This document shows, in pieces, positions 35,901 to 45,235 of a stretch of 64,000 nt of DNA. Both the position numbers and the translations under genes were made by a program. The notes under the pieces were generated by a model. That model saw only the letters and a list, made by a program, of their open reading frames with translations, was not told the origin of the DNA and made no database searches. Each line of letters begins with the position of its first letter. Position 1 is the stretch's first letter. The DNA lies in assembly GCA_036268075.1 (NCBI GenBank), contig DATAUV010000117.1, positions 186,001 to 250,000 on the forward strand, read 5' to 3'. The DNA comes from DATARH01 sp036268075. GTDB taxonomy: Bacteria > Pseudomonadota > Alphaproteobacteria > ATCC43930 > CGMCC-115725.

Positions 35901-38900
35901 GCCGGTGGCGCCGCCCGTGGAGCCGCCCAGCGCAAAGTTCGCGGCGATCGTGCCGGTCGCGCCGGCGTTGGTCGCGCTGACATAGCCGCCGCCGTCGCCG
36001 ATCGACTGCGCGACGATCGCCGAGGCATTGGCGCCCGTGGTCGAGATGCCATTGTTGGCGGTCGTCACGCTCACCGCGGCACCGTTCGAGCCACTGCCGG
36101 CGCCGGCGTTCAGCTTGGCGGCGAAATTGCCGTTGCTGGTGCTGTTGTAGCTCGAAAGGACAGTGCCCGCGTCGCCGCCCACGGACTGCGCCAGGATCGC
36201 CGCCGCGCCAGCGCCGCCGGTCGCGACCGGCGCCGTGATCGAGACGCCGACGGCGCCGCCGATGCCGGTTCCCGCCAGGAAGGTCGGGGTCAACGCAAAG
36301 CCCGGCGCCAACACGACGCCGCCGCCGCCGGACACGCTTTGCGCCAGGATGCCGACACCCAGATCGCCCGCGGTCATGATCGCGCCGGTGCTGGTCACGC
36401 TGACGGTGCCGGCGTTGGAGCCGCTGGGCGCGCCGCCGAGGGTGGCCGTGCCGGTCGAGACCGCCACGCCGCCGCCGCCGCCGACCGACTGCGCGATGAT
36501 GCCGGCCGAGCCGGCGCCGATGCTCGTGATCGCCGCCCCGTTGACCACCCCGACCGGGCTGCCGACGCCGGAGTGGTCGCTAAGCGAGCCAAAGGTGACA
36601 TTGCTCGCGTTGACAAGGCTCAGCCCGCCGCCGCCCGCGACCGACTGCGCCACGAGGGCCGGCGACAGCACGCCGGTCGTGGTGATGCTGCCGGTCGTAT
36701 TGACCGAGACGGTCTGGTTGCCGTCGCCCTCGCTGTGGCCCGCGGCGAGGCCCAGGGCCATCGTGCCGCTGAACCCGCCCGTGCTGGGCGACGTGGCGAC
36801 CGCGACGCCGCCGCCGCCGCTGACGGCCTGGGCCAAGAGACCCACCGATTGCTGCCCAGCCGTCCAGATCGTCTCGTTGCTGACCACGCTGACGGTGCCG
36901 GCCATCGCCGTGTTGCCGTTGTCGGAGCTGGCGGTCTGTCCGAGCCTGCCGGTGCCGATCTGGGAGGTGACCGAGCTGCCCGATGGCGCCAGGTCGAACG
37001 AGGCGAAGCCGCCGCCATTGCCGATCGACTGGACCACGATGCCGAACGAATTGGCCCCCTGGGTGCAGATCAGGCTGGTCGCGCAGCTTGTGCTGGCGGC
37101 CAGGCCGGTCGGTCCGACACTCACGGTTACCGCCTGGGCGAAATCGTTGCCGCTCCCGCCGCCGCCGAGCCCAAAATTGGCTGTGACCGTTTTCCCGGAA
37201 GCGATGCTTGACGTCGCGAATTCGGCCAATCCGCCGCCGCCGCCGATCGACTGGGCGACGATGCCGCTCGAATTGTCCCCTGCCGTCAAGATTGCCGGGG
37301 CGCCGCTGCTGTTCGTGACGCTGACCGTATTCGCCGTACCGCCGTTGCTCTGGGTGCCGAGCGTCAGGGTCGCCGCGACATTGCCGCTGGCGACGCTGTC
37401 GGCGTTCGCGAAGGTGGCGATGCCGCCGCCGCCGCCGATCGATTGAGCGACGATCGCCGGGGCATCGATGCCGCCGGTCATGACGCTCTGCGAGTAGGTC
37501 ACCCCGACCGCACCGTTGACGTTGCCGGATGGGTTGCCGACGCCGCCCAGCGTCAGCACGCCGGTGACCGTGCCGTTGGATGCGCTCGAATTGTACGAAC
37601 CGGCGATGCCGCCGCCCGCCGCCACCGATTGGGCCACGACGCCGATCGCGCCGGCGCCGGTCGTGACAACCGCCGACTGCGCCGAGCCGGGGAGGCTCAC
37701 GGTGACGCCGTTGCTGTTCTGGCCGTCGATGTTCAGGGCGCCCAAGGCCAGGGTCACCGAGGCATTGCCGCCGCTGCCCGCCGTGACGCTGGTCGATTCC
37801 AGCGAGCCGCCACCGCCGCCCAGGGATTGCGCGAGGACGCCGTAGGCCAGCGCTCCGCCGGTGACGATCATGCCGCCGCCGGTCACCGCGACCGTCCCGC
37901 CGGTGCCGCCGGACCCGGCCGTGCCGCCCAGCACCGCGTCGACGAGGTAGGTGCCGCCGCTGGCATTGGCGATGTACGAGTTGGCGTTGCCGCCGCCGCC
38001 GCCGACCGATTGCGCTAAGATGCCGGCCGCGCCGACGCCGCTTGTCATGATGTTGGCGGCGGTCGAGACCGTCACGTTGCCGCCGTCGCCGTCGCCGCCC
38101 GTGCCGCCCAGGCTCGCGGCGAAGGCCACGCCGCTATTCGTCGCCGCGGACACGGCCGAGCCGACGGCCGAAGCCGTCGGGCTGCCGCTGCCCGCGCCGG
38201 CGAGGACGGCCTGGACAAGGGCGCTGCTGATCGCGCTGGTGCTGCCGCCGCCGAGCCCGACCGATTGCGCGAAAATGCCGTAGGAGGCGTCGCCGGTGGT
38301 GACGATGGTGGCGCCCTTGCCGGCGCTGCCGCACTTGTCGGCGGAGGGCGACGAGCCCTTGGTGATCGTGTCGCACACATTCACCAGCCCGGCATTGCCG
38401 CCGCCCTGGTCGCCACCGAGCTGCAAGGCGTTCGACGTCGCGCCGGCGAGGCCCGCGAGGGTTCCGTTATTGCCGACGAAGGAGCCGCTGCTGCCGCCGC
38501 CGCCGCCGACCGATTGCGCGAAGATGCCCGGGGAATTGACGGACGAGGTGTTCAAATTGCCGGTGTTGGCCACCTCGACCGCGCCGCCGACACCGACACC
38601 GCCGCCGCTGCCGCCCAGCGACATCGCCACGCTCGATTTTCCGGCGTTGGCATTGATCGAGCCGGAGCTGCTGCTGCCGCCGCCGCCACCGACCGACTGC
38701 GCGAAGATCGCCGCGGAGTGGGCGTCGAGAATGGGGCTTCCCCCGGTCGTGACCGTGCTGGGGGTGGAGGCGGTCGCCGGGTTCAGAGCGGCGTCGGTAA
38801 AGATCGCGCCGCCGTTGGTGACGAACACGGCGCCACCGGTTCCGCCGGTGCCGGACGTGCTGCCCATCGTCACGGCCAGTGCATAGCCGCCGTCCGATCC

Positions 38901-41900
38901 GGCGTCGGCGGCCTGGTCGCCGGAGCTGTTGGTTCCAGCCAACGCACCGAGGATCGCCGAGCCGACGTTGTTCTTGCCGCCGACCGTTCCGGTCGCCGCC
39001 GACGTGCCCGCGGAAATCGACGCGTTGAGGGATGTCGGTGCGATATCCGCCACAAGGCTGCCGGTCGCGGAGCCGCCGCCGCCGCCGACCGACTGGGCCA
39101 GCAACCCGGCCGAGTTCATCCCGTTGGTCAGGATGGTGGCGCTGTTGGTGAGGGCGACGCCGCCGCCCGTGCCGCCGCTGCCGCCGCTGCCGCCGAGGCC
39201 GAAGGTCAGCGCGCCGCTGTTGGCGCCGCCGGTCTCGAACGCCTGCGCGGCATTGCCGCCGCCGCCGCCAACCGACTGGGCGGCGATGCCGGTGGCCTGG
39301 TTGCCGGTGGTGCTGACGAAATTCGCGGCCGTGACGCTCACGCTCCCGCCATTGCCGCCGTCGCCGCCGCCGCCGCCGAGGACGGCGGAGCCGGTGAAGC
39401 TCCCCGAGGCCTCCGACAGCCCCATCCCGCCATTGCCGCCGCCGCCACCGATCGATTGCGCCAGGATGCCGACCGAATTGGCGCCCAACCCGGCATGGCC
39501 CGTCACCGCGGCCGCCCCTCCGGTGATGACCGCCGCGGTGCTGTTCACGACCACCGCGCCCGAATCCCCGCCGCTCCCGCCGGCGCCGCCGACGGTCATC
39601 GAGGTCGCGGCGCTGGGCGCGTCAGCGTTCTCCTCGACGAGGTTGCCTGGACCATTGGTCTTGTCCAGTTTCCCCCCGACGGATACCGCCGAGTCCGACG
39701 AGTCGACGGGAAGGCTGACGCCGAGCGCGGAAAGAACCTTCCCGACGATAGCGCCGAGCGGAATGGTCGCGGCATGGGTCGCCCCGCCATTGCCGCCGCC
39801 GCCGCCGATCGATTGCGCCAGGATGCCCTGGGAATTGGGGCCGGCCGTCACCAGCTCGCCGCCGGCATTCACCGTCACGGTGCTGCCGCTCGTGCTGCCG
39901 CCGCTGCCGCCGAAGCCGCCGATCCCCATCGTTCCGGAGAATTCGCTCTGGCTCGAGAGACTCAGCGAATGACCGCCATTGCCGCCGCCGCCGCCGATCG
40001 ACTGCGCGCTGATCGCCGCGGAATTGGCCCCGAAGGTGAGAATTTCCGCGCTGCAGGAGGATCCCAGCGCGCAAGGCATACCCACATTGCTGTCGACGGT
40101 GACGTTGCCGGCGGTATTGCCCTTTCCGGCCCCGCCGCCGATGCCCATCGCCATGTTGAAGTCGTTGGTTCCGAGCGTTCCCGAGATCACCGAGCCGCCA
40201 TTGCCGCCGCTGCCGCCGATCGACTGGGCGAGGATCGCCGGGGAAAAGGCGGCGTCGCCCGGCGCGCCGGCCGCGACGGTGCTGTAGCCGGTCACGAGCG
40301 TCCCGGACTGCGTGACCGTCACGGCACCGCCGGTGCCGCCGGCCGCACCCTTGCCGCCGACCCCCACCGAAGCGGAGAGACTTTCCGAAGTGGTCCCGGT
40401 GTTCAGGTCGAGAACCCCGGCCATGCCGCCATTGCCGCCGCTGCCGCCGATCGACTGCGCGAGGATCGCGTTGGCCTCGAAGCCGTAGGTCTGGATGGCG
40501 CCGGCGCTGTTCACGCTGACCGTGTTGCCGTTGTTCCCCGTACCGCCGCTGCCGCCGACGCCGAGACCGACGGCGACGGGAAACGGATCGATGTCGTCCT
40601 CGCCCGGGACAGTCACGAGCGCAGCGGCCGAGATCGCCGAGCCGCCCATGCCGCCGCTGCCGCCGATCGAGTTGGCGACGATCGCCGAGGAGATGTTGCC
40701 GTAGGTCACGATCGGCGCGAGCGAATTGATGGTCACCGTGCCGGCGATGCCGCCCGATCCGCCGGCGCCCCCGACGGCGGTCGAGACCGTCGCCAGCGTC
40801 GAGCCCGCGGCGGACGCGGTCAGGCCGCCCATGCCGCCGGTGCCGCCGATCGATTCCGCGAGGAGGCCGGGCGAGAGCAAGCCGCTCGTCGTCATAAATT
40901 GCTGGCTGGTCACCAGGACGTTGCCCGCCGTGCCGCCGCCGGCGCCCGAGCCGCCGACCCCGACATTGGCCGCGCCGAGGGCGCCGAGCGCGACGCCGAC
41001 GTCAAGCCCCCCGGCGCCACCCTGGCCGCCGATCGACAATGCCTCGACAGCCGGCGATTGATTCCCGGTCGTCTCGATCGGGGCGTTGCCCGGTCCGGTC
41101 GTGATGGTGACGGCCCCCGCGATGCCGCCCGAGCCGCCGTTCCCGCCGACCCCGGCGGACATGTTGAGGGCCGAGACCCCGCCGTTGATCGCAAAGCCGC
41201 CGAGACCGCCGGCCCCGCCGATGCTCATCCCGGCGATACCGGGTGAGTTGGCCCCCTGGACCAGCACTTGGCCGGTGTTGTCGATCGTGACGGCCTTCGC
41301 CGTGCCGCCCTTGCCGCCGTCGCCGCCGATCGCGAGGCTCGTGGAGACTCCCGCGACACCGCCGGTCGCGGCAAACCCGCCAAAGCCGCCGCCGCCGCCG
41401 ATCGACTGCGCGAGGATGCCCGGGGCATTGGTGCTTTCGGAGGCGATGTTCGGATGCGCCTGTTGGGTGATCAGCGCGTAGAGCGCGGCGATATCGGGCG
41501 GCGCCGAGGTCGGCAGCGCGATGCCGAGCGCGGTCAGCGTGCTGAGCGCCTGGTTGACGCTGGTCGGTGGCGCGGTCGGCAAGGAGGGTGGCGCCGCGTT
41601 CGTCGCCGTGACCGTGATCGCGCCGAAATTGTCGACCTCGACATTGCCGGCGACGGCGCCGCCGCCCCCGGTGCCGCCGATTGCGGCCCCGCCGGTTTCG
41701 AACGATACGGAACCTTCAACGGCAAAACCGCCGTTGCCGCCGCCGCCGCCGATCGATTGCGCCTCCAGCGCCGCCGCGCCGCCGCCGGTGGTCGTCAGGG
41801 CGCCGTAGTTCAGGACATTGACGTCCAAAGCGTTGTTGCCGGTGCCGCCGGAACCGCCGATCGCGATGGAAGCGGCTTTGACTTCGGACAAGGACCCCGA

Positions 41901-44567
41901 GAGGCTGAACCCGCCGTCGCCGCCACCGCCGCCGATCGATTGCGCCAGGATCGCGCTGGCGCCATAGCCGCTCGTCATGATGGCGCCGCTGCCGAAAGCG
42001 GGATTGACCGCGCTGTTTTCGTTGTAGACCGAAACTGTGTTGGCGGTACCGCCGGCGCCGCCCGAGCCGCCGATCGCCAGCGACACCGCGATGCCCTGGT
42101 CGACCGCCGCCATCGTCACCGCCGCACCGCCCGCGCCACCGCCGCCGCCCAGCGACTGCGCGACGATTCCCTGGGAGTGGTCGCCCATCGTGCTGATCAC
42201 GCCGCCGGGATTCTCGGCCACGACGACGTTGCCCGAGCCGCCCGCGCCGCCGCTGCCGCCGATGCCGACCGCGATCGACGATCCCGCCGCCGCCACCGTG
42301 GCGTCGAACGAGGCGCCGCCGCTGCCGCCGCCGCCGCCGACCGACTCGGCCAGCAGCCCTGGCGCGTTCATGCCGATCGTCGAGAGCCGCATGCCGTTGG
42401 TGCTGCCATAGACCACGCCGCCGTTCCCGGCCGCCGCGCCCTTGCCGCCGTTCGACCCGCCAAAGGTGAAGCTCGGCGTCGCGATGACGCTTGCCGTCAG
42501 CGAGATCGCATAGCCGCCGTTGCCGCCGCCGCCGCCGACCGATTGCGCCAGGATCGCCGTCGAGCCGGTGCCCGCGGTGGTGATCGAGTTGGCGTTGGCA
42601 TTATTCGCCATTGCCGTTCCGGGCATGAAGTTGACCGTCTGCGTCGGCGAGGACGCGGGGGTGACGGTGATCGCCTGCGACTGGCACGCCGAGGCGCCCG
42701 TCGAGTTGGAACTGTAGGTATTGCAGTTCACCGCGACCGCGCCGCCATTGCCGCCGGTCCCGCCCGAACCGCCCGTCGCGATCGCGGACCCGCCGATGAT
42801 CGAGCTGTCCAAGGCGACCGACCCGCCGCCGCTGCCGCCGCCGCCGCCGACCGACTGGGCGAGGATGCCGGGCGAGTTGATCTCGGCCGTCGCGATCGAA
42901 CCGAAATCGACGACGCTGACCGGCAGGCCGGCGCCGCCGCTGCCGCCGCTGCCGCCGACCGCGACCGCGGAGCCGCCGATGAGCGCGTTGCTCTTGGCCT
43001 TAGCGAAGCCGCCGATACCGCCGCCGCCGCCGATCGACTGGGCGAAGATGCCGACGGCGCCGCCGGCGGTGTCGTTCTCGGGCGTCGTCGGCGCGGTGCA
43101 TGCGCCGCCGGTGCAGATCGACGATGTGTTGGCGACCGTTACCACGCCGCCCGAGCCGCCGGCCCCGCCGCTGCCGCCGATCGCGACCGCGTTGGCGCCG
43201 TGCGCGAACGCCATGCCGCCGCTGCCGCCGCCGCCGCCGACCGATTGCGCATAGATACCGATCGAGTCTGCGTCATAGACCGCGATCGGCGCCGAATTCG
43301 TCACCGCGATCGTGAACCCGAACCCGGCCGACCCGCCGCTCGCGCCGAGCGCATGCGACCCGGAGCTGGCCCCGGCATTGCCGCCGCCGCCGCCGATCGA
43401 CTGGGCGTAGATCCCGTAATTGCCGATCGGGTTGCAGCCGCCCGCCACGGTCGTGCAATCGGGCAGCCCCGCCGCGCCCACAGTGAGCGCGCCGGAATTG
43501 GCGATCGTCACAGTCCCGCCGTCGCCGCCCGCACCGCCGGCGCCGCCGGAGCCTTTGGTATTGAGGCCGGCATCGCCGCCAAACCCGCCGATGCTTTGCG
43601 CCGCGATCGCCGTGCCGCCGTCGGTGGTGATGGCGGCCTTGTTGGTGATCACGATGCCGCCGCCGGCGCCGCCGGTGACGCCTTTCCCGCCTTTGGAGCC
43701 GCCGGTGCTGTTGTCGCCGCCGTCGCCGCCGGCGCCGCCGCCGCTCTGCGCCACGATCCCGAGGGCCGTATTGGCCACATAGTCCGCGGTCGTGGTGGCC
43801 GTGCTGGTCGTCGTCGACTTGCCGGAGGTCGTCGTCGTCGTGGTGACGGTGGTGTCGGTATAGACCGCGTCGCCGCCGGACACGTTCAGCGGCGTGTTGT
43901 TGGTGATCGTGACGACGCCGCCATTACCGCCGAGACCGCCCGTCCCGCCGGCACTCGCTGATTGCGCCGACGCGCCGCCCGTTCCGCCATTGCCGCCGAG
44001 ACTCTGACCGACGACGGCGGTGCTGCCGACGGCATAGATCGTGTTGGTGCTGCCGGGATTGACGGTCACGGTCACGGTGCCGCCCGTTCCGCCGTTGCCG
44101 GCGACGCCGGCGGCAGGGGTAGTGCAAAAGAGTTCAGGAGGAAACTGACTGGTGATGGCGCCGCCGGTGCCCCCGGTACCGCCGTAGCTGCCGGCGACGA
44201 CGACGGTTCCGCCAAATGGGCTGCTGTTCGGCTGAAAGGCGACCGTCCCGGGTCCTACATTCGACGCCTTTCCGCCGACCGAACCATTTTTTGCTGTGTT
44301 GTCGCAATTGACCGCGCCGCCGGGGCTGCCCGCCAACTGATTCAGGATGGCGGTCGTTCCCAGGAAATAGGTGCTCTCGTCCGCATAGTAGGTGCCCGGC
44401 GGCGTCACCCCCGGCGGCCCGCCCGTCGTCACAGCCACGGTCTGGTTGCTCGTGGTCGTGCTCGTGGTCGTGGTTTGGGCGAGCGCGCCGATTGAGCCCC
44501 CGCACAACAGCGCGACGACCGGCGGGACGGCGAGGAAACGGCGCAGCTTGATGCGGAGAATGTTCAT
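32964..44567 (-). CDS. Giant glycine-rich autotransporter adhesin-like protein
   Basis: 3867 aa. Residues 1-31 form a signal peptide ending ALAQ. The passenger, about residues 32-3560, is made of about 45 copies of a unit with the core GILAQSIGGGGGNGG, separated by 60-90 residues of strand-forming VTVTNxGxIxTxG sequence, predicting a long beta-helix. The last 290 residues, from about TTDYGMASHVWASVQ, are the outer-membrane autotransporter beta barrel ending in RYAW. No Cys in most of the passenger. Type Va secretion and a surface location follow from this architecture; adhesion or biofilm is inference. Coupled by ATGA to the IalB gene upstream. Confidence 0.85.
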   Translation of the reverse strand: MNILRIKLRRFLAVPPVVALLCGGSIGALAQTTTTSTTTSNQTVAVTTGGPPGVTPPGTYYADESTYFLGTTAILNQLAGSPGGAVNCDNTAKNGSVGGKASNVGPGTVAFQPNSSPFGGTVVVAGSYGGTGGTGGAITSQFPPELFCTTPAAGVAGNGGTGGTVTVTVNPGSTNTIYAVGSTAVVGQSLGGNGGTGGASAQSASAGGTGGLGGNGGVVTITNNTPLNVSGGDAVYTDTTVTTTTTTSGKSTTTSTATTTADYVANTALGIVAQSGGGAGGDGGDNSTGGSKGGKGVTGGAGGGIVITNKAAITTDGGTAIAAQSIGGFGGDAGLNTKGSGGAGGAGGDGGTVTIANSGALTVGAAGLPDCTTVAGGCNPIGNYGIYAQSIGGGGGNAGASSGSHALGASGGSAGFGFTIAVTNSAPIAVYDADSIGIYAQSVGGGGGSGGMAFAHGANAVAIGGSGGAGGSGGVVTVANTSSICTGGACTAPTTPENDTAGGAVGIFAQSIGGGGGIGGFAKAKSNALIGGSAVAVGGSGGSGGAGLPVSVVDFGSIATAEINSPGILAQSVGGGGGSGGGSVALDSSIIGGSAIATGGSGGTGGNGGAVAVNCNTYSSNSTGASACQSQAITVTPASSPTQTVNFMPGTAMANNANANSITTAGTGSTAILAQSVGGGGGNGGYAISLTASVIATPSFTFGGSNGGKGAAAGNGGVVYGSTNGMRLSTIGMNAPGLLAESVGGGGGSGGASFDATVAAAGSSIAVGIGGSGGAGGSGNVVVAENPGGVISTMGDHSQGIVAQSLGGGGGAGGAAVTMAAVDQGIAVSLAIGGSGGAGGTANTVSVYNENSAVNPAFGSGAIMTSGYGASAILAQSIGGGGGDGGFSLSGSLSEVKAASIAIGGSGGTGNNALDVNVLNYGALTTTGGGAAALEAQSIGGGGGNGGFAVEGSVSFETGGAAIGGTGGGGAVAGNVEVDNFGAITVTATNAAPPSLPTAPPTSVNQALSTLTALGIALPTSAPPDIAALYALITQQAHPNIASESTNAPGILAQSIGGGGGFGGFAATGGVAGVSTSLAIGGDGGKGGTAKAVTIDNTGQVLVQGANSPGIAGMSIGGAGGLGGFAINGGVSALNMSAGVGGNGGSGGIAGAVTITTGPGNAPIETTGNQSPAVEALSIGGQGGAGGLDVGVALGALGAANVGVGGSGAGGGTAGNVLVTSQQFMTTSGLLSPGLLAESIGGTGGMGGLTASAAGSTLATVSTAVGGAGGSGGIAGTVTINSLAPIVTYGNISSAIVANSIGGSGGMGGSAISAAALVTVPGEDDIDPFPVAVGLGVGGSGGTGNNGNTVSVNSAGAIQTYGFEANAILAQSIGGSGGNGGMAGVLDLNTGTTSESLSASVGVGGKGAAGGTGGAVTVTQSGTLVTGYSTVAAGAPGDAAFSPAILAQSIGGSGGNGGSVISGTLGTNDFNMAMGIGGGAGKGNTAGNVTVDSNVGMPCALGSSCSAEILTFGANSAAISAQSIGGGGGNGGHSLSLSSQSEFSGTMGIGGFGGSGGSTSGSTVTVNAGGELVTAGPNSQGILAQSIGGGGGNGGATHAATIPLGAIVGKVLSALGVSLPVDSSDSAVSVGGKLDKTNGPGNLVEENADAPSAATSMTVGGAGGSGGDSGAVVVNSTAAVITGGAAAVTGHAGLGANSVGILAQSIGGGGGNGGMGLSEASGSFTGSAVLGGGGGDGGNGGSVSVTAANFVSTTGNQATGIAAQSVGGGGGNAAQAFETGGANSGALTFGLGGSGGSGGTGGGVALTNSATILTNGMNSAGLLAQSVGGGGGSATGSLVADIAPTSLNASISAGTSAATGTVGGKNNVGSAILGALAGTNSSGDQAADAGSDGGYALAVTMGSTSGTGGTGGAVFVTNGGAIFTDAALNPATASTPSTVTTGGSPILDAHSAAIFAQSVGGGGGSSSSGSINANAGKSSVAMSLGGSGGGVGVGGAVEVANTGNLNTSSVNSPGIFAQSVGGGGGSSGSFVGNNGTLAGLAGATSNALQLGGDQGGGNAGLVNVCDTITKGSSPSADKCGSAGKGATIVTTGDASYGIFAQSVGLGGGSTSAISSALVQAVLAGAGSGSPTASAVGSAVSAATNSGVAFAASLGGTGGDGDGGNVTVSTAANIMTSGVGAAGILAQSVGGGGGNANSYIANASGGTYLVDAVLGGTAGSGGTGGTVAVTGGGMIVTGGALAYGVLAQSLGGGGGSLESTSVTAGSGGNASVTLALGALNIDGQNSNGVTVSLPGSAQSAVVTTGAGAIGVVAQSVAAGGGIAGSYNSSASNGTVTGVLTLGGVGNPSGNVNGAVGVTYSQSVMTGGIDAPAIVAQSIGGGGGIATFANADSVASGNVAATLTLGTQSNGGTANTVSVTNSSGAPAILTAGDNSSGIVAQSIGGGGGLAEFATSSIASGKTVTANFGLGGGGSGNDFAQAVTVSVGPTGLAASTSCATSLICTQGANSFGIVVQSIGNGGGFASFDLAPSGSSVTSQIGTGRLGQTASSDNGNTAMAGTVSVVSNETIWTAGQQSVGLLAQAVSGGGGVAVATSPSTGGFSGTMALGLAAGHSEGDGNQTVSVNTTGSITTTGVLSPALVAQSVAGGGGLSLVNASNVTFGSLSDHSGVGSPVGVVNGAAITSIGAGSAGIIAQSVGGGGGVAVSTGTATLGGAPSGSNAGTVSVTSTGAIMTAGDLGVGILAQSVSGGGGVVLAPGFALTPTFLAGTGIGGAVGVSITAPVATGGAGAAAILAQSVGGDAGTVLSSYNSTSNGNFAAKLNAGAGSGSNGAAVSVTTANNGISTTGANASAIVAQSIGDGGGYVSATNAGATGTIAANFALGGSTGGATGSTVGVTLGSGGATSISTSGANSFGVLAQSIGGGGGIATFANTSGSTINGTVTGQLGQAGGGGESGAVTVSGAANIMTSGLQSVGVLAQSITGGGGVAAVSSALSSVFTGTVRLGSTSGGDDFTLPVTVNTSGSIVTTKALSPGIVAQDIAGGGGLSLVQASNVTLGGKTDSSSEPGKNSTTVSAGVTNSAPITTSGAGSIGIVAQSIAGGGGLAVSTNTATLGTGPSGSNAGVVSVTSNGAINTTGANAVGILAQSVGGGGGAVLSTAASLTPTFSKGTGNAGAVTVNVNASITTSGANATGVIAQSVAGGGGLVMDAPIFHTSQSGVVSETFGNVLQGGGGGGASGKVIVTVAQGVSITATGSGATGIYTMGAADPTINIGTGSSVTGGTGGAGVIFDGPTNVLNNSGSLSTADGATGLAVQSLSGDTTVANGGSLMGSIALVAGANNLLHNLSGGTIVAGPSIDLGGTGVLQNDGVLALGTAGVGSTTINGSLAQSATGALQVRFDQHGGTAGQFNVSGSAQLSGTIMPIPVNAGMIAPGTVSLGNVIVAGGGLNLSGLTIAGAPSAILSYSLSSNGNGLSIASTANFTPAGLSSGAGVIGTALGLGQDRGSSPLLQAVTAALVQAPTVAALEQGYQTIGNGGVSVVPTIALQSASRTIATVTDRLDGWRLGDLYNTPRVQSAMLATAGDGAAPLITTDYGMASHVWASVQAADNSGSGLSSQLYGGAAGIDGELENAPVMFGASVSGTWSSFGLSSPNASGQGPEYGLDVYAIGRVGAGYISGIAFGGTGGTSYSTSLGALGLSAVGSTHFHNTTFGGRVEGGYSFDLGANGGHVTPFVAIQPMQVQQGSANVSYSGLGGGVNFAATDVTSLPMYLGMQFDGKWELPDGGSFSPFLRAAWMHDFEPGRSIPRSFALVPELTFTGTGIPLVDDAAVAHVGIQYNLNARLSLIGSVDAQLSDAYRSVGASATLRYAW
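33900..44400 (-). repeat. Intragenic tandem array of about 45 glycine-rich repeat units
   Basis: Reading the protein, the [AG]-[IVL]-x-A-Q-S-[IV]-G-G-G-G-G core recurs about every 75 residues on average, from near the N-terminus to the C-terminal barrel. DNA copies are not identical but share CCGCCGCC-rich tracts, producing long antisense open frames that are not genes. Confidence 0.85.
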
Positions 44568-45235
44568 TTTGCGGCCTCATAAGCGGCGCCGAAATCGGTG
44601 AGGAGGTGTTCGAACACGAGCGGCTGGCGATTGGCGGCGACCGCCTTGACGGTCATCACCTTGCCCTTTTCCATTGCCTCGACGAGCGCCGCGGTCAGCG
44701 CCAGCGTGGCGTAGCAGCCGTTGGCGTCGCATGACTGCAAGGCGAGCGGGGTCGCGGCGCCGCCATCGATGGCGAGCGAAACGCCGTCCTGCAGCGCGAT
44801 CCCGTTCGGGAGTTGCATCAACAAGGTGGCCTGGCGCGTGGCGCCGGGGATCTCGACCATTGCGACCGACAGCGCCCGCCCGGTCTCCTTGGCGAACAGC
44901 CGTTGCTCGATCCTGCAGTTCGGCGGGGTAGCGCGCGCCGCCGAGACACAGGCGACGGTCCAGGCCGGCTTGGCGTCGTTCAGCTTTTCCGGGCTCGGCG
45001 CGGCCGTCGGAGCCGGTGCTGGAGCGGTCGTCTCCGCGGCGGGGGCCGGTTTCGGCTTCCTCTTATCCTCCGCCGCGACCGCCCCGAACACCACGAGCCC
45101 CGTCGCGATCAGCGCCAGTGCGAGCGAGATGCGGCGATATCCTCGCCGGCCGGCGGACGGCGCAGGCGTCGCGGCGTTTTCGTCGGGGGCTTCGTGGAGG
45201 GCTGCGGTGGTCGTGTCGCGATCTGGGTGTGACAT
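44564..45235 (-). CDS. IalB-family protein, membrane-anchored
   Basis: 223 aa from ATG 45235 with GGAG 6 nt upstream (MSHPDRDTTTAAL). Residues about 33-52 are a membrane segment (ISLALALIATGLVVFGAVAA), then an Ala/Pro linker and the IalB domain: PAWTVACVSAARATPPNCRIEQ, LLMQLPNGIALQDG, LQSCDANGCYATLAL and DFGAAYEA. The two Cys pairs are typical. IalB proteins are periplasmic and, in Bartonella, linked to invasion; elsewhere their role is unclear. Its stop overlaps the autotransporter start, so it may help passenger folding or transport. Confidence 0.85.
   Translation of the reverse strand: MSHPDRDTTTAALHEAPDENAATPAPSAGRRGYRRISLALALIATGLVVFGAVAAEDKRKPKPAPAAETTAPAPAPTAAPSPEKLNDAKPAWTVACVSAARATPPNCRIEQRLFAKETGRALSVAMVEIPGATRQATLLMQLPNGIALQDGVSLAIDGGAATPLALQSCDANGCYATLALTAALVEAMEKGKVMTVKAVAANRQPLVFEHLLTDFGAAYEAAK

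Noticed and set aside
38265..43961. Very long plus-strand open frames (993 and 897 codons) opposite the autotransporter
   Set aside because: They are antisense shadows of the GC-rich repeats: Arg/Ala/Asp-rich with no domain, while the minus strand has a signal peptide, repeats and a barrel.
33900..44400. Repeat array that could be mistaken for a CRISPR array
   Set aside because: Unit length, in-frame coding and variable spacing match a beta-helical passenger, not short direct repeats with unique spacers; no cas genes nearby.
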